Under the pieces are notes generated by a model that made no database searches, was not told the origin of the DNA, and saw nothing but the letters and a program-made list of their open reading frames with translations. From contig DYKB01000045.1 in assembly GCA_020722815.1 (NCBI GenBank), forward strand, positions 1 through 55,592: a DNA stretch of 55,592 nucleotides, in the 5' to 3' direction. Position numbers and translations under genes: made by a program. The DNA is from Caldithrix sp. (GTDB lineage Bacteria; Zhuqueibacterota; Zhuqueibacteria; Thermofontimicrobiales; Sulfurfontimicrobiaceae). Of the stretch, positions 17,784 to 27,689 are shown in pieces. Numbering within the stretch: the first letter of the stretch is position 1; the number at the start of each line of letters is the position of its first letter.

Positions 17784-19665
17784 ATGAAATTAAAAATATT
17801 AATTTTGATGAGTTTAATGACTTTAAGTCTATTAAACAGCCAATGGGTGGTGAATACTCCTGAATTTTTGGTAAGCACGGATTTACAACATGGTAAGGGA
17901 TACCCGGCAATTGCTGAACTTAAAGATGGTGGATTTATCGTCTGCTGGGAAAGCCACGATCAGGATGGTGATAAAAGCGGAATCTTTGGACAAAAATTTA
18001 ACATTCAAAAACAAAAAGTAGACGATGAATTTCAGATTAACACCAATTCAATTGGCAATCAATTAAAACCGAAAGTTGTTGCATTACAAAATGGCGACGT
18101 CTTGCTTTGTTGGGCGACGAGTTCCAATCGAATTATTATGGGCCAATTATTCGATCCAGCACTACAAAAGAAAGGCACCGAATTTCAAATAAATACCAAA
18201 ACATCAGCTTATCCCTATGAAGTTATTGTTTCTTTTTCAAATAGCAGTTTTGTATGCTGCTGGCCTATCTTTTTAGTACGGAACTTTGTGACTGGCGTGG
18301 CAGGCCAAAGATTCTCTGCCAGCGGTACTAAAATTGGCAATGAATTTTTGGTAACTTCAGAAACTGATATTGATACACTTGTTGGAGGGCCAGCAATTTT
18401 ACCACTCTATAATAATGAATTTATGATATATTGGGTATGTGATAAACGTTTTTATTCTTCACCACGTGAAGTCTGGGAAATCCATGGCCAGAGATTTGAT
18501 AGTGCTGGAAATAAAAACGCAACTAAATTCAAATTGGAAACAAGTTCTATCTCCCATTTTGGTAGTCTGGATTTTTCAAATTTGACAGCCGTAAAGTTTC
18601 CGAATCAAAACACACTTCTTGCCTGGAGTGGCCATTTACCAGAAAATTCCTCTCGAGATGATTTTTTTTTATTTAGTGTTTGATCCATTCGGCCTAAAAT
18701 CAGGTGCAGAACATCCGGCGTTTTCGACTGGCTATAAAAAAACCAATCTGGCGATTGCTCCTTTCTCCGACGGAAGTCTTTTTATGTGTTGTCAGGAGGA
18801 TTTTTACGACTCTCATTACATTATTCATCGTCTCATTGGGCAGTGGATTAATTCATCCGGTCAAAAAATTGGGACTATCTTTCAAATTGCAGAACCTGAA
18901 GATGAGATAGCATATTATTTCCCCGCTGTTTTTCCACACCAGGATCGAGAAGTCATCATTTGCTATGAAAAAGTCAATGAGGTATCGAGTCGTGCGAATC
19001 CGAGTATCATGGCAAAGGTTATCCCCCGGCCACAAGTTTATGCCCTGGAACCATTCAATTTACTTGAACCGCAGAATGATGCCACCATCACCACCAACCG
19101 GCCAATTTTTAAATGGAGACAACCCGGTCATGACAAGGAATTTTATCCTTTTGAATTTAATTTTGAATTATACCTGGATACCGACCCTGATTTTTCTCAT
19201 CCCAAAATTTTTTATGATATTGCTGATACCTGTTATTCACCTCCCCCAATAGATAGTTTAAAGCCTGAACGCACATATTTCTGGAAAGTGCTGGCGAAAA
19301 ACATCGGTCATGATAGTCTGTGGAGCAATCAAAAAAATTGGGGCTTTTTTGTAAAACGTGGTGCCAGTGCTGTTCTACCCCAATTGGCGGGAACAGTCCC
19401 GGTTCGTTATTCACTCAAACAAAATTATTCCAACCCATTCAATGCAACCACAACGATTCCTTTTGATCTGCCGCAAAGAAGCAAAGTGAAATTGATAATT
19501 CTGGATCTGAAAGGCCGGGAAATTACCACGCTGTTAAAAGAGGAATTGCCGGCTGGCGTGCACCAGGTCGTTTTTGATGCCACCGAATTGCCCAGTGGCG
19601 TCTATCTCTATCGCATCCAAACGGAAGATTTTTGCCAGACGCGGAAATTGTTGCTGGTGAAATAG
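17784..19665 (+). pseudogene. Secreted seven-repeat T9SS protein split by a frameshift in a T9 run
   Basis: The first frame (17784-18683) starts after AGAGGAGAAAG and has a signal peptide ending near LNSQ. It stops shortly after the T9 run 18662-18670. Removing one T joins it to the frame that runs to 19665 and restores the phrase DDFFYLVFDPFG, which fits the protein's own repeat. The joined product is about 626 aa. It has seven VCW-x-GQ-x-FD repeats of the same kind as the fourteen in the giant protein at 3595, so a single seven-bladed propeller is likely. Next comes a fibronectin-like segment (about 415-515) with FNFELYLDTDPDF, then a type A sorting domain (NYSNPFNATTTIPF, ending TRKLLLVK). 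With one lesion only, sequencing error, phase variation by slippage and recent inactivation are all open. Confidence 0.7.
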
Positions 19666-19860
19666 TTTTATAATGGGGAGCAATCGACACTTACTGAAAG
19701 GTGAAAATGTCGTTTTCCTGCCGTTCGACTACTTTTTCTAACATCTCTTACAGGCAGAAAGTTGATAAATTTCCGCTTGCTGCCCTGTTTTTTATCATCA
19801 CTATGAGGGGATAACATCGTATAGGGTGGGGAAAAAATTATCTCCAGGCATTTCGCCGGT

Positions 19861-20058
19861 TCAAACATAATTCAATTCTTTTTCCAATAGGGAAAATAGA
19901 TTTCTGGAGTTTTTTTCAGTATTTTTCTTGTTAAATTCCTGAATAATCTCCAATATTTTTTTCATAATATTGGGATCTTTATCATTGAAATAGAAGTAGT
20001 TGTTTGTATATTCCAATGCATCCGGGGCATCGTCATCAATAATTAAATAAGCCATCAT
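19861..20058 (-). CDS. Small acidic hypothetical protein
   Basis: The frame is open from 20127, but an AGGAGG site lies 2-5 bases before the ATG pair at 20058/20055, so the protein is 65 aa, beginning MMAYLIIDDDAPDALEY. It has no signal peptide or membrane segment. The N-terminal half is acidic and the C-terminal half is helical with many Lys and Asn, such as IMKKILEIIQEFNKK. I do not recognise a family. The strong ribosome site and coding-like composition support a real gene. It stands alone between a secreted-protein gene and a gene remnant. Confidence 0.5.
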   Translation of the reverse strand: MMAYLIIDDDAPDALEYTNNYFYFNDKDPNIMKKILEIIQEFNKKNTEKNSRNLFSLLEKELNYV

Positions 20059-20298
20059 TTCCTCCTGATAAGTTTTCGTTTCTACCAGAAGAAAATAGCA
20101 CTTGAACATTACAAATTGATTACACAAAAGTTACATATTGGGAAAGTTACAAGAATGGCACTCCGTCCCGATGACTCCTGAAAATTCATCAAAATGATAC
20201 ATGGCATTAATATGTCTGCCATTTTAATAATCTAAACTTGGTTAATTGGCTAAAACCGGAAAGAGTAAAATTACATATTTTCAGTCTGGAGCCTGATC

Positions 20299-20484
20299 AT
20301 GAAAAAGCCGATACTAGCGTTGATTATTTTAATGGCCTGGAGTCGAATAAGTGCAGCATCCGATTTTACCTGGCAAATTGGCGAAGAGCTAAATTATCAG
20401 GTAAGCTGGCTTTCAATCCTGATTGCAACGCTTAAAATCAGTATCAAAGATTCATTTATCCTGAACCTTATTACCTTATTTTAA
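20299..20484 (+). pseudogene. N-terminal remnant of a DUF3108-like exported protein
   Basis: A 61-aa frame begins with a good signal peptide (MKKPILALIILMAWSRISAA) and then reads DFTWQIGEELNYQVSWLSI. That strongly recalls the start of DUF3108 proteins (GEEL-x-Y-x-VSWLGI pattern), which are normally about 230-260 aa. The frame ends soon afterwards at LNLITLF, and the rest of the domain is not found downstream. Repeat sequence (the CTGACAGCTATGCC end shared with the element at 3291) follows at 20606. It is probably a deletion remnant. Family assignment is from this short stretch only. Confidence 0.4.
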
Positions 20485-20605
20485 GATGGAATAAGGTTGC
20501 GCGTTGGTGGGTGGCAGGGGTTACTAAGGCTGGCAAAACAAAAATAAGGTTTTAAGAATATTAACTTAAGTGGTTATAACTAATTTATTTTCAGATACTT
20601 AATTT

Positions 20606-20625
20606 CTTAGCCTGACAGCTATGCC
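20606..20625. repeat. Solo end of the 3291-type element
   Basis: CTTAGCCTGACAGCTATGCC matches the terminal repeat of the 221-bp element (one difference in the 17-base core) and the adjoining GCC. No matching partner end was found within a few hundred bases, so this is a partial or eroded copy lying beside the DUF3108 remnant. Confidence 0.5.
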
Positions 20626-20696
20626 CTGGCCTCCTCCATTTCTAAAATTCGGGGATGCCAGAAAGGATCGATCATTCAGTTCTTATAAAATACAAA

Positions 20697-23600
20697 TTAC
20701 TTCAACAACACAATTCGGCTAACCAAAAACTCTGAAGGTGTCTCAAGCTTTAATAAATATAAACCGGAGGCGACGGGAGAACCGTATAAATTTTCACCGT
20801 TCCAGGTCAATTTATAATTACCAGCGTCATGCGGGGCATCAACCAGCGTGAGCACTTCCTGGCCAGCCAGATTATATATTTTAATTTTCACAGGTGATGC
20901 TTTGACAATCCGATAGGAAATAATCGTGCTGTTATTGACGGGATTGGGGTAATTCCGGATATAATTTGTCAACTCGATTCTATTTTCACCCAATTTATTT
21001 TCAAGCCCGATCCCTGTTTCCGGCAGAAATGAAAATTTGAGCCAGTCACCAATCAGCGTTGCGTGCTGCATCGTATCGGGTGCATCATTTTTAATTCGAA
21101 TTTGAATGAAATGATTGCCACTATCAATTGCCGTGATTGTGGAGAGGGTATCAAAATTTGAAAAAGTAATCGACTTTTGAATGATTGTCAGGCTATCGAG
21201 CCAAATCGCCATTTCTGGCGCGACATTTTCATGATGAATGCCCTTGACACGGGCAGTTATTTTATAATTTCCGCTTTTTTGAACATTCATCTTCATTCCC
21301 GTCGTACCATTACTACCAAAATTCCAGCCAGGTGCTTCATAAAAGCCGGTCGAACGCTCCGGCATGAGTTCGATTTCATACACCATATCGAGTTGATTTT
21401 TTCCCAGATTATTTAAAGTATTGAAGTTAAAGGTTGGACTGCTAATCGACTCTTGATCTTGATCGAAGACTTTTATCTGAAAATAATAATTAAAATTTTC
21501 AGTCAGGTTATTTAAGTTCATTTCATGCTTAAGCTGCCAACTGGAATCATTTTTAACCTTATCCAACGAATCCGGATTCGTTCCGAATTTAATCTGTGCA
21601 GTCGAAGATTTATTGGTTTCCCAGAGAATTTTGATGTTATTATGTCCGATTTCATCCGCCGCAATTCGGGAAATGCGTAATTGCGTGGTATCGCCAGTCA
21701 TAAACTGCTGCAATTCACTCAAAACCTGATTTTCATAACGATCTGCTGATTTTACTTTGAAGTAGTATTTTGTCTGCGGCTTTAAGCCCTTTAAAACAAC
21801 GGCATGATGAATTACCGCCGTGGTATCAATTTCAGTGAAGAAATCCAGATTTTCAGTCTCACCCCAAAACACCTGTGAAGTGGCTGGTCGTTCGGTTTCC
21901 CATAAGATTCGGGTTGAAACCGGCATTATCTTTTCCGTCGAAATGGCTTTGATTTTCAAAGAAAGAAAGGTCGAATCCAGGGTGATGAATAAGCCCGTGG
22001 AGCTACTATCGATGTCACCATCATTATTCCGGACATGAATTTTAAAATTATACAAAATCCCCGGATTCAATTCACGCAGCTTAATCTGGTGTTCACGCAT
22101 AAAATTTTGCTCCTGAGATGAAACCAGATTGAACTTATCATCCGGGCTATAATGAATCTGTCCGATAGCCGGTTGGTCGGTTTGAAATAAGATCACCGCC
22201 GAAGTACTCCGAATACTATCGACTTTTAGATTCGAAACCTGAGGCGGCATGGTAAGTTTTTGGAAAACGGGGCGCAATTTTGTCTCTTTATAGCGAGAAA
22301 TTGTTATACTATCATCCAGGCTCGTAACATCCCCTTCCCAACGTAAAAATTGATATCCGGGTGCAGGAATGGCACAAATTCTGAGCGGTACTTCATTATA
22401 ATAAAAACCAGCCCACGGGTAAGTTTTCGGTAAAATAGTATTTATCTGGACAAAGCCTTCTCCCCCCAGAGGTGCTTCGATAGTCAGTTTAAAAGTCCCG
22501 TTGCATTTTAGAATCGATTGAACATGTTTGCGAACCTCGGCGGGACGGTATTGAACATAATTTTTAATATCGGCGATATGACTCTCCCATTCCCGAATAT
22601 GGCTGCCCCAAAGACCGGTTTCGGTTGGTATTTCCATTCGAATGAGTTCCGTCAAAGAATCAATTTTAGCCAATATCTGATCGGTTGTTAAGAGCGTATT
22701 TAATAAATCAGCAAAACGGTTTGTAAAATCGATCTGAAAAGTTTTATTCCTGAGCAAACTTCTTAAAACCAGCGTTGAAGGCTCGTGACGAGTTGCCCAA
22801 TTAAGCGCATTATAAGTATAGTCGGCTGAAGGCGGCGAACCCAATGTAACATCGGCATCCCACATAATCCAGCGCCAGACTTGATTTTCACCATGCGGGC
22901 GATAGCACAGGGTGTTATTGTGGGGCCAATCTTTATTGCTCCCGAATATTTCAACGATATTATAATCTATAAAACTCGGGATATCAATGAGTTGCGCGGC
23001 GATATTATAATTTTCATCCGATTGAAGATCATTATTTGTTAAAAAGGCGATTAATTCGTTCCATCGCTCCTCGGTTCCTCTTTTTGCATAATCGTTAAAT
23101 TCAATGAGGTCCGCCTCCGCAACACCATAGTTGGTATCCAGGTAATATTCATCGATTCTTTCACTCAGATAATATATACCCCAGGGTTTACCATTGAGAT
23201 AAAGAAAGGCCGGTTCCTTCGCTGCTACGAGACCACCCATATTGGCGCTTAAATCATGCATTAAAATATCGCGTATCATCGACCACACTTTTTGCGTATC
23301 GGCTCTTTTATCGGTGGGGCTATCATTTGAACCGGAAGCGACAACAAGTCGTTTGAACTGGTTGATATTTTTTGTACGAAATAGCGGATAATTCAGCCAA
23401 CTCATCCCATACTCTTTACGAAAGCATATCTGAAATGATTTTTTCTGAAACCAGATACTGTGTCCACCATGAATTTGTAAGCCGGCATCAACCGCGAAAG
23501 CCGGCTTGAAACTTTTATCAAAAAATTCCAGGGAAACCGGCCTTTCCCATCCTTGTTTAAAATTGGGGTTCTCCGGGTCCTTGCCGCTTACATAGATGCC

Positions 23601-24395
23601 GGAATCCGGGTCCCATAGATTGTCGGGATCAGTCACCAAAGCTAACACGGGTAGATGTCGTTGTTCGTTTATAAAATAAGTACGACTGATGATTTGCCCG
23701 GGGCGAAAACCATTTTTAAATATTCGGGCACGTATGACCGTTGTTGTTTCGAGGCGGATGGGACTGTTATACCGTCTGCTCGCTGGTGTCGGTTCCGTAC
23801 AATCAGTTGTGTAATAGATATCGGCCCCCTCCATTTTTGTCCTTAATTCGAGTGTAATCGGTGTCGTATAAAAGCCATTCGAATAAGAAAAAGCAGGTGC
23901 TTCGGCTATTAAAAATTTACTGGTATCATTAGGTGCATTTGGGGTTGGATTTGAAAAAAAATATAATTTATCCGTGCCATCCGGTGAGCGACCATAAGAT
24001 ATATCCGGCAACTGCGCATCAAATCGAATTGAATCGATGAATGCGGAGCCATAATATAAACCAATTTCATCACCAGCCGCTTTTAATTTAAAGTTTGCAT
24101 GAAAATTTCCTTGTTCCGGCGAATCATCAGTCCAGACTATCAAAAATGTTTTGGCAGGAATTGTGATTTCTGGAAATGCCCATTTCGTGGGTTCATCAAA
24201 ATCATCCGTTAAATAGTAACCGGACAGGTTTATAGCAATCTCATGACTATTGTAGAGTTCAAGCCAGTCATCATATTCTAAATGTTCATCGGTAACCGTT
24301 CGACTATTTGAAGCCATAAACTCGTTGATATAGAGCTGGGCTAAAGCTGGATTGCCATAAATAAGCAACAGAACATAGAAGAATAGCTTTTTCAT
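20697..24395 (-). CDS. Secreted CotH-domain protein with lamin-tail and T9SS domains
   Basis: The open frame begins with a TTG at 24407, but the ATG at 24395 has GAGG 6 bases upstream and starts the signal peptide MKKLFFYVLLLIYGNPALAQ. The product is about 1232 aa. Residues about 20-150 form a lamin-tail domain (LYINEFMASNS, DWLELYN). About 165-245 is a chitobiase/hexosaminidase-C-like module (ADIYYTTDCTEPTP). About 245-600 is a CotH-type domain with LQIHGGHS, YYLSERIDEYYLD and WRIMWDADVTLG. CotH proteins are atypical kinases in spore coats, and the secreted FCB versions are uncharacterised. Next come about three fibronectin-III-like modules (WETERPATSQVFWG, WETNKSSTAQIKFG), a carbohydrate-binding-like module near 1010-1120, and a C-terminal sorting domain (YPNPVNNSTIISY, GLYLLKLET). 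It is probably a surface protein. Kinase activity is not shown. Confidence 0.8.
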   Translation of the reverse strand: MKKLFFYVLLLIYGNPALAQLYINEFMASNSRTVTDEHLEYDDWLELYNSHEIAINLSGYYLTDDFDEPTKWAFPEITIPAKTFLIVWTDDSPEQGNFHANFKLKAAGDEIGLYYGSAFIDSIRFDAQLPDISYGRSPDGTDKLYFFSNPTPNAPNDTSKFLIAEAPAFSYSNGFYTTPITLELRTKMEGADIYYTTDCTEPTPASRRYNSPIRLETTTVIRARIFKNGFRPGQIISRTYFINEQRHLPVLALVTDPDNLWDPDSGIYVSGKDPENPNFKQGWERPVSLEFFDKSFKPAFAVDAGLQIHGGHSIWFQKKSFQICFRKEYGMSWLNYPLFRTKNINQFKRLVVASGSNDSPTDKRADTQKVWSMIRDILMHDLSANMGGLVAAKEPAFLYLNGKPWGIYYLSERIDEYYLDTNYGVAEADLIEFNDYAKRGTEERWNELIAFLTNNDLQSDENYNIAAQLIDIPSFIDYNIVEIFGSNKDWPHNNTLCYRPHGENQVWRWIMWDADVTLGSPPSADYTYNALNWATRHEPSTLVLRSLLRNKTFQIDFTNRFADLLNTLLTTDQILAKIDSLTELIRMEIPTETGLWGSHIREWESHIADIKNYVQYRPAEVRKHVQSILKCNGTFKLTIEAPLGGEGFVQINTILPKTYPWAGFYYNEVPLRICAIPAPGYQFLRWEGDVTSLDDSITISRYKETKLRPVFQKLTMPPQVSNLKVDSIRSTSAVILFQTDQPAIGQIHYSPDDKFNLVSSQEQNFMREHQIKLRELNPGILYNFKIHVRNNDGDIDSSSTGLFITLDSTFLSLKIKAISTEKIMPVSTRILWETERPATSQVFWGETENLDFFTEIDTTAVIHHAVVLKGLKPQTKYYFKVKSADRYENQVLSELQQFMTGDTTQLRISRIAADEIGHNNIKILWETNKSSTAQIKFGTNPDSLDKVKNDSSWQLKHEMNLNNLTENFNYYFQIKVFDQDQESISSPTFNFNTLNNLGKNQLDMVYEIELMPERSTGFYEAPGWNFGSNGTTGMKMNVQKSGNYKITARVKGIHHENVAPEMAIWLDSLTIIQKSITFSNFDTLSTITAIDSGNHFIQIRIKNDAPDTMQHATLIGDWLKFSFLPETGIGLENKLGENRIELTNYIRNYPNPVNNSTIISYRIVKASPVKIKIYNLAGQEVLTLVDAPHDAGNYKLTWNGENLYGSPVASGLYLLKLETPSEFLVSRIVLLK

Positions 24396-24804
24396 AATGA
24401 TCCTCAAAAGTTTCGGTGGGCTAAAAAATATATTATTTTTCGCTAGTGTTCAGCACACTTGCTTCCATTTCCAGCAGATAAAACGACAAGTCCTGTCCAA
24501 ATTTTTTTATCGGGTATCATCTTTGGGGTGAGATGATTTCCCGCTAAAAACATAAGGGAATGACTATAAGCCGTGATTTAGCTGTAAAACGGATATTTTA
24601 TTGATTTATTATCCTTCCATAATATACTATCAATATAAAAGTTCAATTAAAAAAGTCAATATAATTTTTGATGAAAAAAAGGTAACAATTCGATCCAATA
24701 GCTTGTTTAATTTGAAGTTAGAAAAACAGTGCAACAAAAAGGGAGGCAGGGGATTTTATCGTAATTTTTTATAAGTGAGCTGGAATTGAAGAAAACATAA
24801 AATA
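24396..24804. other. Intergenic stretch without recognisable features
   Basis: About 410 bases between the CotH gene and the glycosidase-like gene, both on the minus strand. It is AT-rich. I see no credible frame, no strong hairpin with a T run and no match to the repeat families described elsewhere. The promoter of the CotH gene presumably lies at its lower-coordinate end. Confidence 0.45.
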
Positions 24805-26991
24805 TCACGACCATTCCTGATCTTCTCGCTGCAGGAAAGGGAACCATTTTTTAATAAAATCAAATTTGATGCGGTATTTTACTTCCGGATGGTGGATAAC
24901 GACTTTAATTTCTTCGGCACAATTTTCATATTGTAAGGTCAGAATTTTACGAAATCGTTCATAGCTGGAGCGATGCGGATATGGTTCACCCTTCAACATG
25001 ACGACAATTTTTTGGGGTTTCCGGGGCATAAAAATTTTCGTAATACACTGAATTTTCACCGGGCCGGTGGAAATAAAAGAAAACACCCCTTTTTCCCGTT
25101 TCATATTTTGCACCGAAGAGGACGAAGCAATCAGCCGGGGTTTATAGCGGTCGATCCAGGAGAGATTGATAAAAAATCCCCGATCGCCCGGAAAGAGTTC
25201 AACCGATCGCGAATAGGACAAATCAGGATCAAATAAATCGATGAGCTTTCCCCGTAAAATAAGTGGTTTAAAAGATGGAATTTCATCGAATACCGCGGCA
25301 ATCTGATAGGGTCCGCGGCGAATTCGGATATAATTCTGTATTTTTAGCCGTAAACGCGTTCGACTGAGCAGATGAAAACTATGGCGGATTAAATCTAAAA
25401 CTTCGCGTGCTTTATCCAGGGACTGTGCGAATTCACACGGAACAGCATGCCGCAAAATAATTCGGCCGCGCCCAACAAAATAAACATCATCAAAAAGCGG
25501 GTTTTGATCAAGCCCCAAAAGTTCAAAAAGGTGTTGTGCGGGTGAATCATAATTAAAAGGCGGTGTATTCCACCATTCGTGAATTTTATTAAAAGGATCT
25601 TTCAGATCATCAATATAAATAAGCACATGACCCGCTTTTACCCATTCAGCCAGAATTGCATGAAATTCGGGACGTTGTGGTTTCAGAGCCCGATAGCTGA
25701 GGAATAAAAGGTGGATGCTGTCCAGAAATCCTGGGCGAACCAGATTTTCCATCGGCAGCGGGTGCGGGAATATGCCATGCTTTAACAGCGTCATGGCGAT
25801 TCCATAGAAGAAGGAGAGATCCGCATCCGAAGAAGATGGCCCCCCTCGCTGGAACATCATTGTATCCGCCAGTAAAATTCCCACGCCAGCATAGCTACAG
25901 TCCAGTGCAATTTTGGGTTGATCAATATTGCGCAAGGTATTGTTAATGATTAAAATTTCCCGGGCATATTCCGCCGGAATTACTGTTTTTTCCCGAAGGC
26001 GTCGGTCAGTTCGGGAATACTGTGCCATAAAAATCCGTTTCGGCCACGGGGCACTTAAATATCGAAAAGCGGATGGATAAAACAGGGATGCCGCAACGGT
26101 GGATTCATAATTGTTACGATAATCTTCCCAGCTATATTCACCGTAATCTTCCACCGGATCCTGCATAAAAATGATCTGTTGTTCAGTTCCTTTGATCAAA
26201 TTTACAAAAAAGCCATACTCCAGTAAGGCCGTTTCAAAAGTTCTTTCGCCGCGAATTCCGGCAAAAAAATTCGGCGTCCGGGACGTTGTCGTCGAAACCT
26301 TTGCCAGAATACCATCACAATAAGGGAGATTAACAAGCTGGGACTGGGGTGCCACAATTCCCCACTGGGCTAAGCTAATCAGACTCTGGATAGCAACGAA
26401 ACATTCAATATTCTTACCAACTGATTTCGCATAATCATGGGCATATTGAAAAAGTTTATCCAGCGCATTCAGAAAAATATAATACTTCAATTTCCCGGAC
26501 TTATAACGCGACTGGATTGAAGTCCAGGGATCCTGCCAATCCTCACCATAAAAATTCCGCCAGAATTCTTTGAAGACACTGGAATAGCCCGTTTCTGCCG
26601 GATATTCCGGGTCAGCCAGATAAATAGCGGTTGCACCAGCGTCAATAACAGATTTAATCAGGGTTTTCAGATATTCAAGAAATTCCGGGGTCGGAATTAA
26701 TTGATAAACAGAGGGACTCTTTTCCAATCGGGTTCCATCAGCCAGTTGTTGTCGTTCGTGATCGTGTTCTTTACCATCATATTTTCCGGAAAAATAGTCA
26801 TCATACCCCCCCACGGAAAGACCGGTCATGAAATGGATATGATAATTTTTTTCTTGCCACTTCTGTGCCCGCGGGAGATAGTTTTGATGTCCATAAATAA
26901 TCACCGCATCGGTTCGCACATCAAGGCGATCATCATAGGGATTACCAACCAGCATAAACGTTCGGGTACAAAGTGTCGGGGCTACGGCCAT
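24805..26991 (-). CDS. Uncharacterised glycosidase-like protein (TIM-barrel + GATase-like fold inferred)
   Basis: A 728-aa protein, with AAGGAG before the ATG at 26991 and no signal peptide, so probably cytoplasmic although its neighbours are exported. Residues about 30-330 look like a TIM-barrel hydrolase: a run ending ATAIYLADPEYPAETGY offers Asp/Glu candidates, followed by FKEFWRNFYG and later RTFETALLEYG and FMQDPVEDYGEYSWEDY. Residues about 365-500 (GILLADTMMFQRG, LFLSYRALKPQ, GHVLIYIDD) resemble the glutamine-amidotransferase-like domain that follows the barrel in GH42-type beta-galactosidases. The C-terminal about 200 residues are beta-rich. I recall similar sequences only as unannotated proteins of Planctomycetes-type and FCB-type genomes. 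Substrate and even hydrolase activity are inference. It lies 56 bp downstream of a small barrel-protein gene, so co-transcription is likely. Confidence 0.45.
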   Translation of the reverse strand: MAVAPTLCTRTFMLVGNPYDDRLDVRTDAVIIYGHQNYLPRAQKWQEKNYHIHFMTGLSVGGYDDYFSGKYDGKEHDHERQQLADGTRLEKSPSVYQLIPTPEFLEYLKTLIKSVIDAGATAIYLADPEYPAETGYSSVFKEFWRNFYGEDWQDPWTSIQSRYKSGKLKYYIFLNALDKLFQYAHDYAKSVGKNIECFVAIQSLISLAQWGIVAPQSQLVNLPYCDGILAKVSTTTSRTPNFFAGIRGERTFETALLEYGFFVNLIKGTEQQIIFMQDPVEDYGEYSWEDYRNNYESTVAASLFYPSAFRYLSAPWPKRIFMAQYSRTDRRLREKTVIPAEYAREILIINNTLRNIDQPKIALDCSYAGVGILLADTMMFQRGGPSSSDADLSFFYGIAMTLLKHGIFPHPLPMENLVRPGFLDSIHLLFLSYRALKPQRPEFHAILAEWVKAGHVLIYIDDLKDPFNKIHEWWNTPPFNYDSPAQHLFELLGLDQNPLFDDVYFVGRGRIILRHAVPCEFAQSLDKAREVLDLIRHSFHLLSRTRLRLKIQNYIRIRRGPYQIAAVFDEIPSFKPLILRGKLIDLFDPDLSYSRSVELFPGDRGFFINLSWIDRYKPRLIASSSSVQNMKREKGVFSFISTGPVKIQCITKIFMPRKPQKIVVMLKGEPYPHRSSYERFRKILTLQYENCAEEIKVVIHHPEVKYRIKFDFIKKWFPFLQREDQEWS

Positions 26992-27047
26992 AGATACTCC
27001 TTATTATTGTCCGGGACTTTCTCATTATTAATATCGTTTGGTTCCGG

Positions 27048-27671
27048 TTAGAAAAAATAAACCAGAATTCCAAGTGAAAATGTAAGCATCTGGATTGAAC
27101 CAGAACGGTGAAGAATGCTGGGAGTAAAATGGAAAGCATTGGAATCATTTTTTAAAAATATTCGGGAATAACGGGTTTCAGCCAGCACCAGCGCGGGGAT
27201 CTTTCGCAAATCATAGCTTAAACCAAAAACGAAATGTCCTCCATAATTTTTGGAATTTTCGCTTTCGACAAGCTGATTTTTATATCCGATCTTTAAGGTA
27301 TGCCAACCGAAACCAGCACCAGTATAAAGATAAATATCCGATTTTTTAATGGGAAAATTGTACATTGGTCCCACAATCGTTGCTTTATCACTAAAAGAAG
27401 AGGCTTCCATTGGAATATTCAAGCCGGTATTCAATACTTTCCCATCATCACGAAATAAATAAGAATCCACAAAAATTGTCAGCCGAGGGGCGAATCGAAT
27501 GCTAATATACAAAGAATTCAGAAGCTTATTATAACGGTGATCTTCCGGTAATTGATAATCCGGGTGACTTACTTTCAAACCAATTCCCCCATATTGACCA
27601 AATACAGGAAGATCAGTTGCCAGGATCAATGCGATAAAAAATATTAATAACAGAATCCTTTTGTTTGACAT
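27048..27671 (-). CDS. Small outer-membrane beta-barrel protein
   Basis: A 207-aa protein with signal peptide MSNKRILLLIFFIALILATD (cleaved near VFGQ). GAGGAT upstream of the ATG at 27671 supports the start. The mature chain alternates hydrophobic and polar residues, with GAGFGWHTLKIGY, YGGHFVFGLSYDL and a terminal LGILVYFF ending in aromatic residues, typical of eight-stranded OmpW/OmpA-like barrels. No catalytic motif is seen. It lies 18 bp downstream of the macrodomain gene and 56 bp upstream of the glycosidase-like gene on the same strand, so the three may form one transcript. Confidence 0.6.
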   Translation of the reverse strand: MSNKRILLLIFFIALILATDLPVFGQYGGIGLKVSHPDYQLPEDHRYNKLLNSLYISIRFAPRLTIFVDSYLFRDDGKVLNTGLNIPMEASSFSDKATIVGPMYNFPIKKSDIYLYTGAGFGWHTLKIGYKNQLVESENSKNYGGHFVFGLSYDLRKIPALVLAETRYSRIFLKNDSNAFHFTPSILHRSGSIQMLTFSLGILVYFF

Positions 27672-27689
27672 GTTTTTATCCTCAATTAT

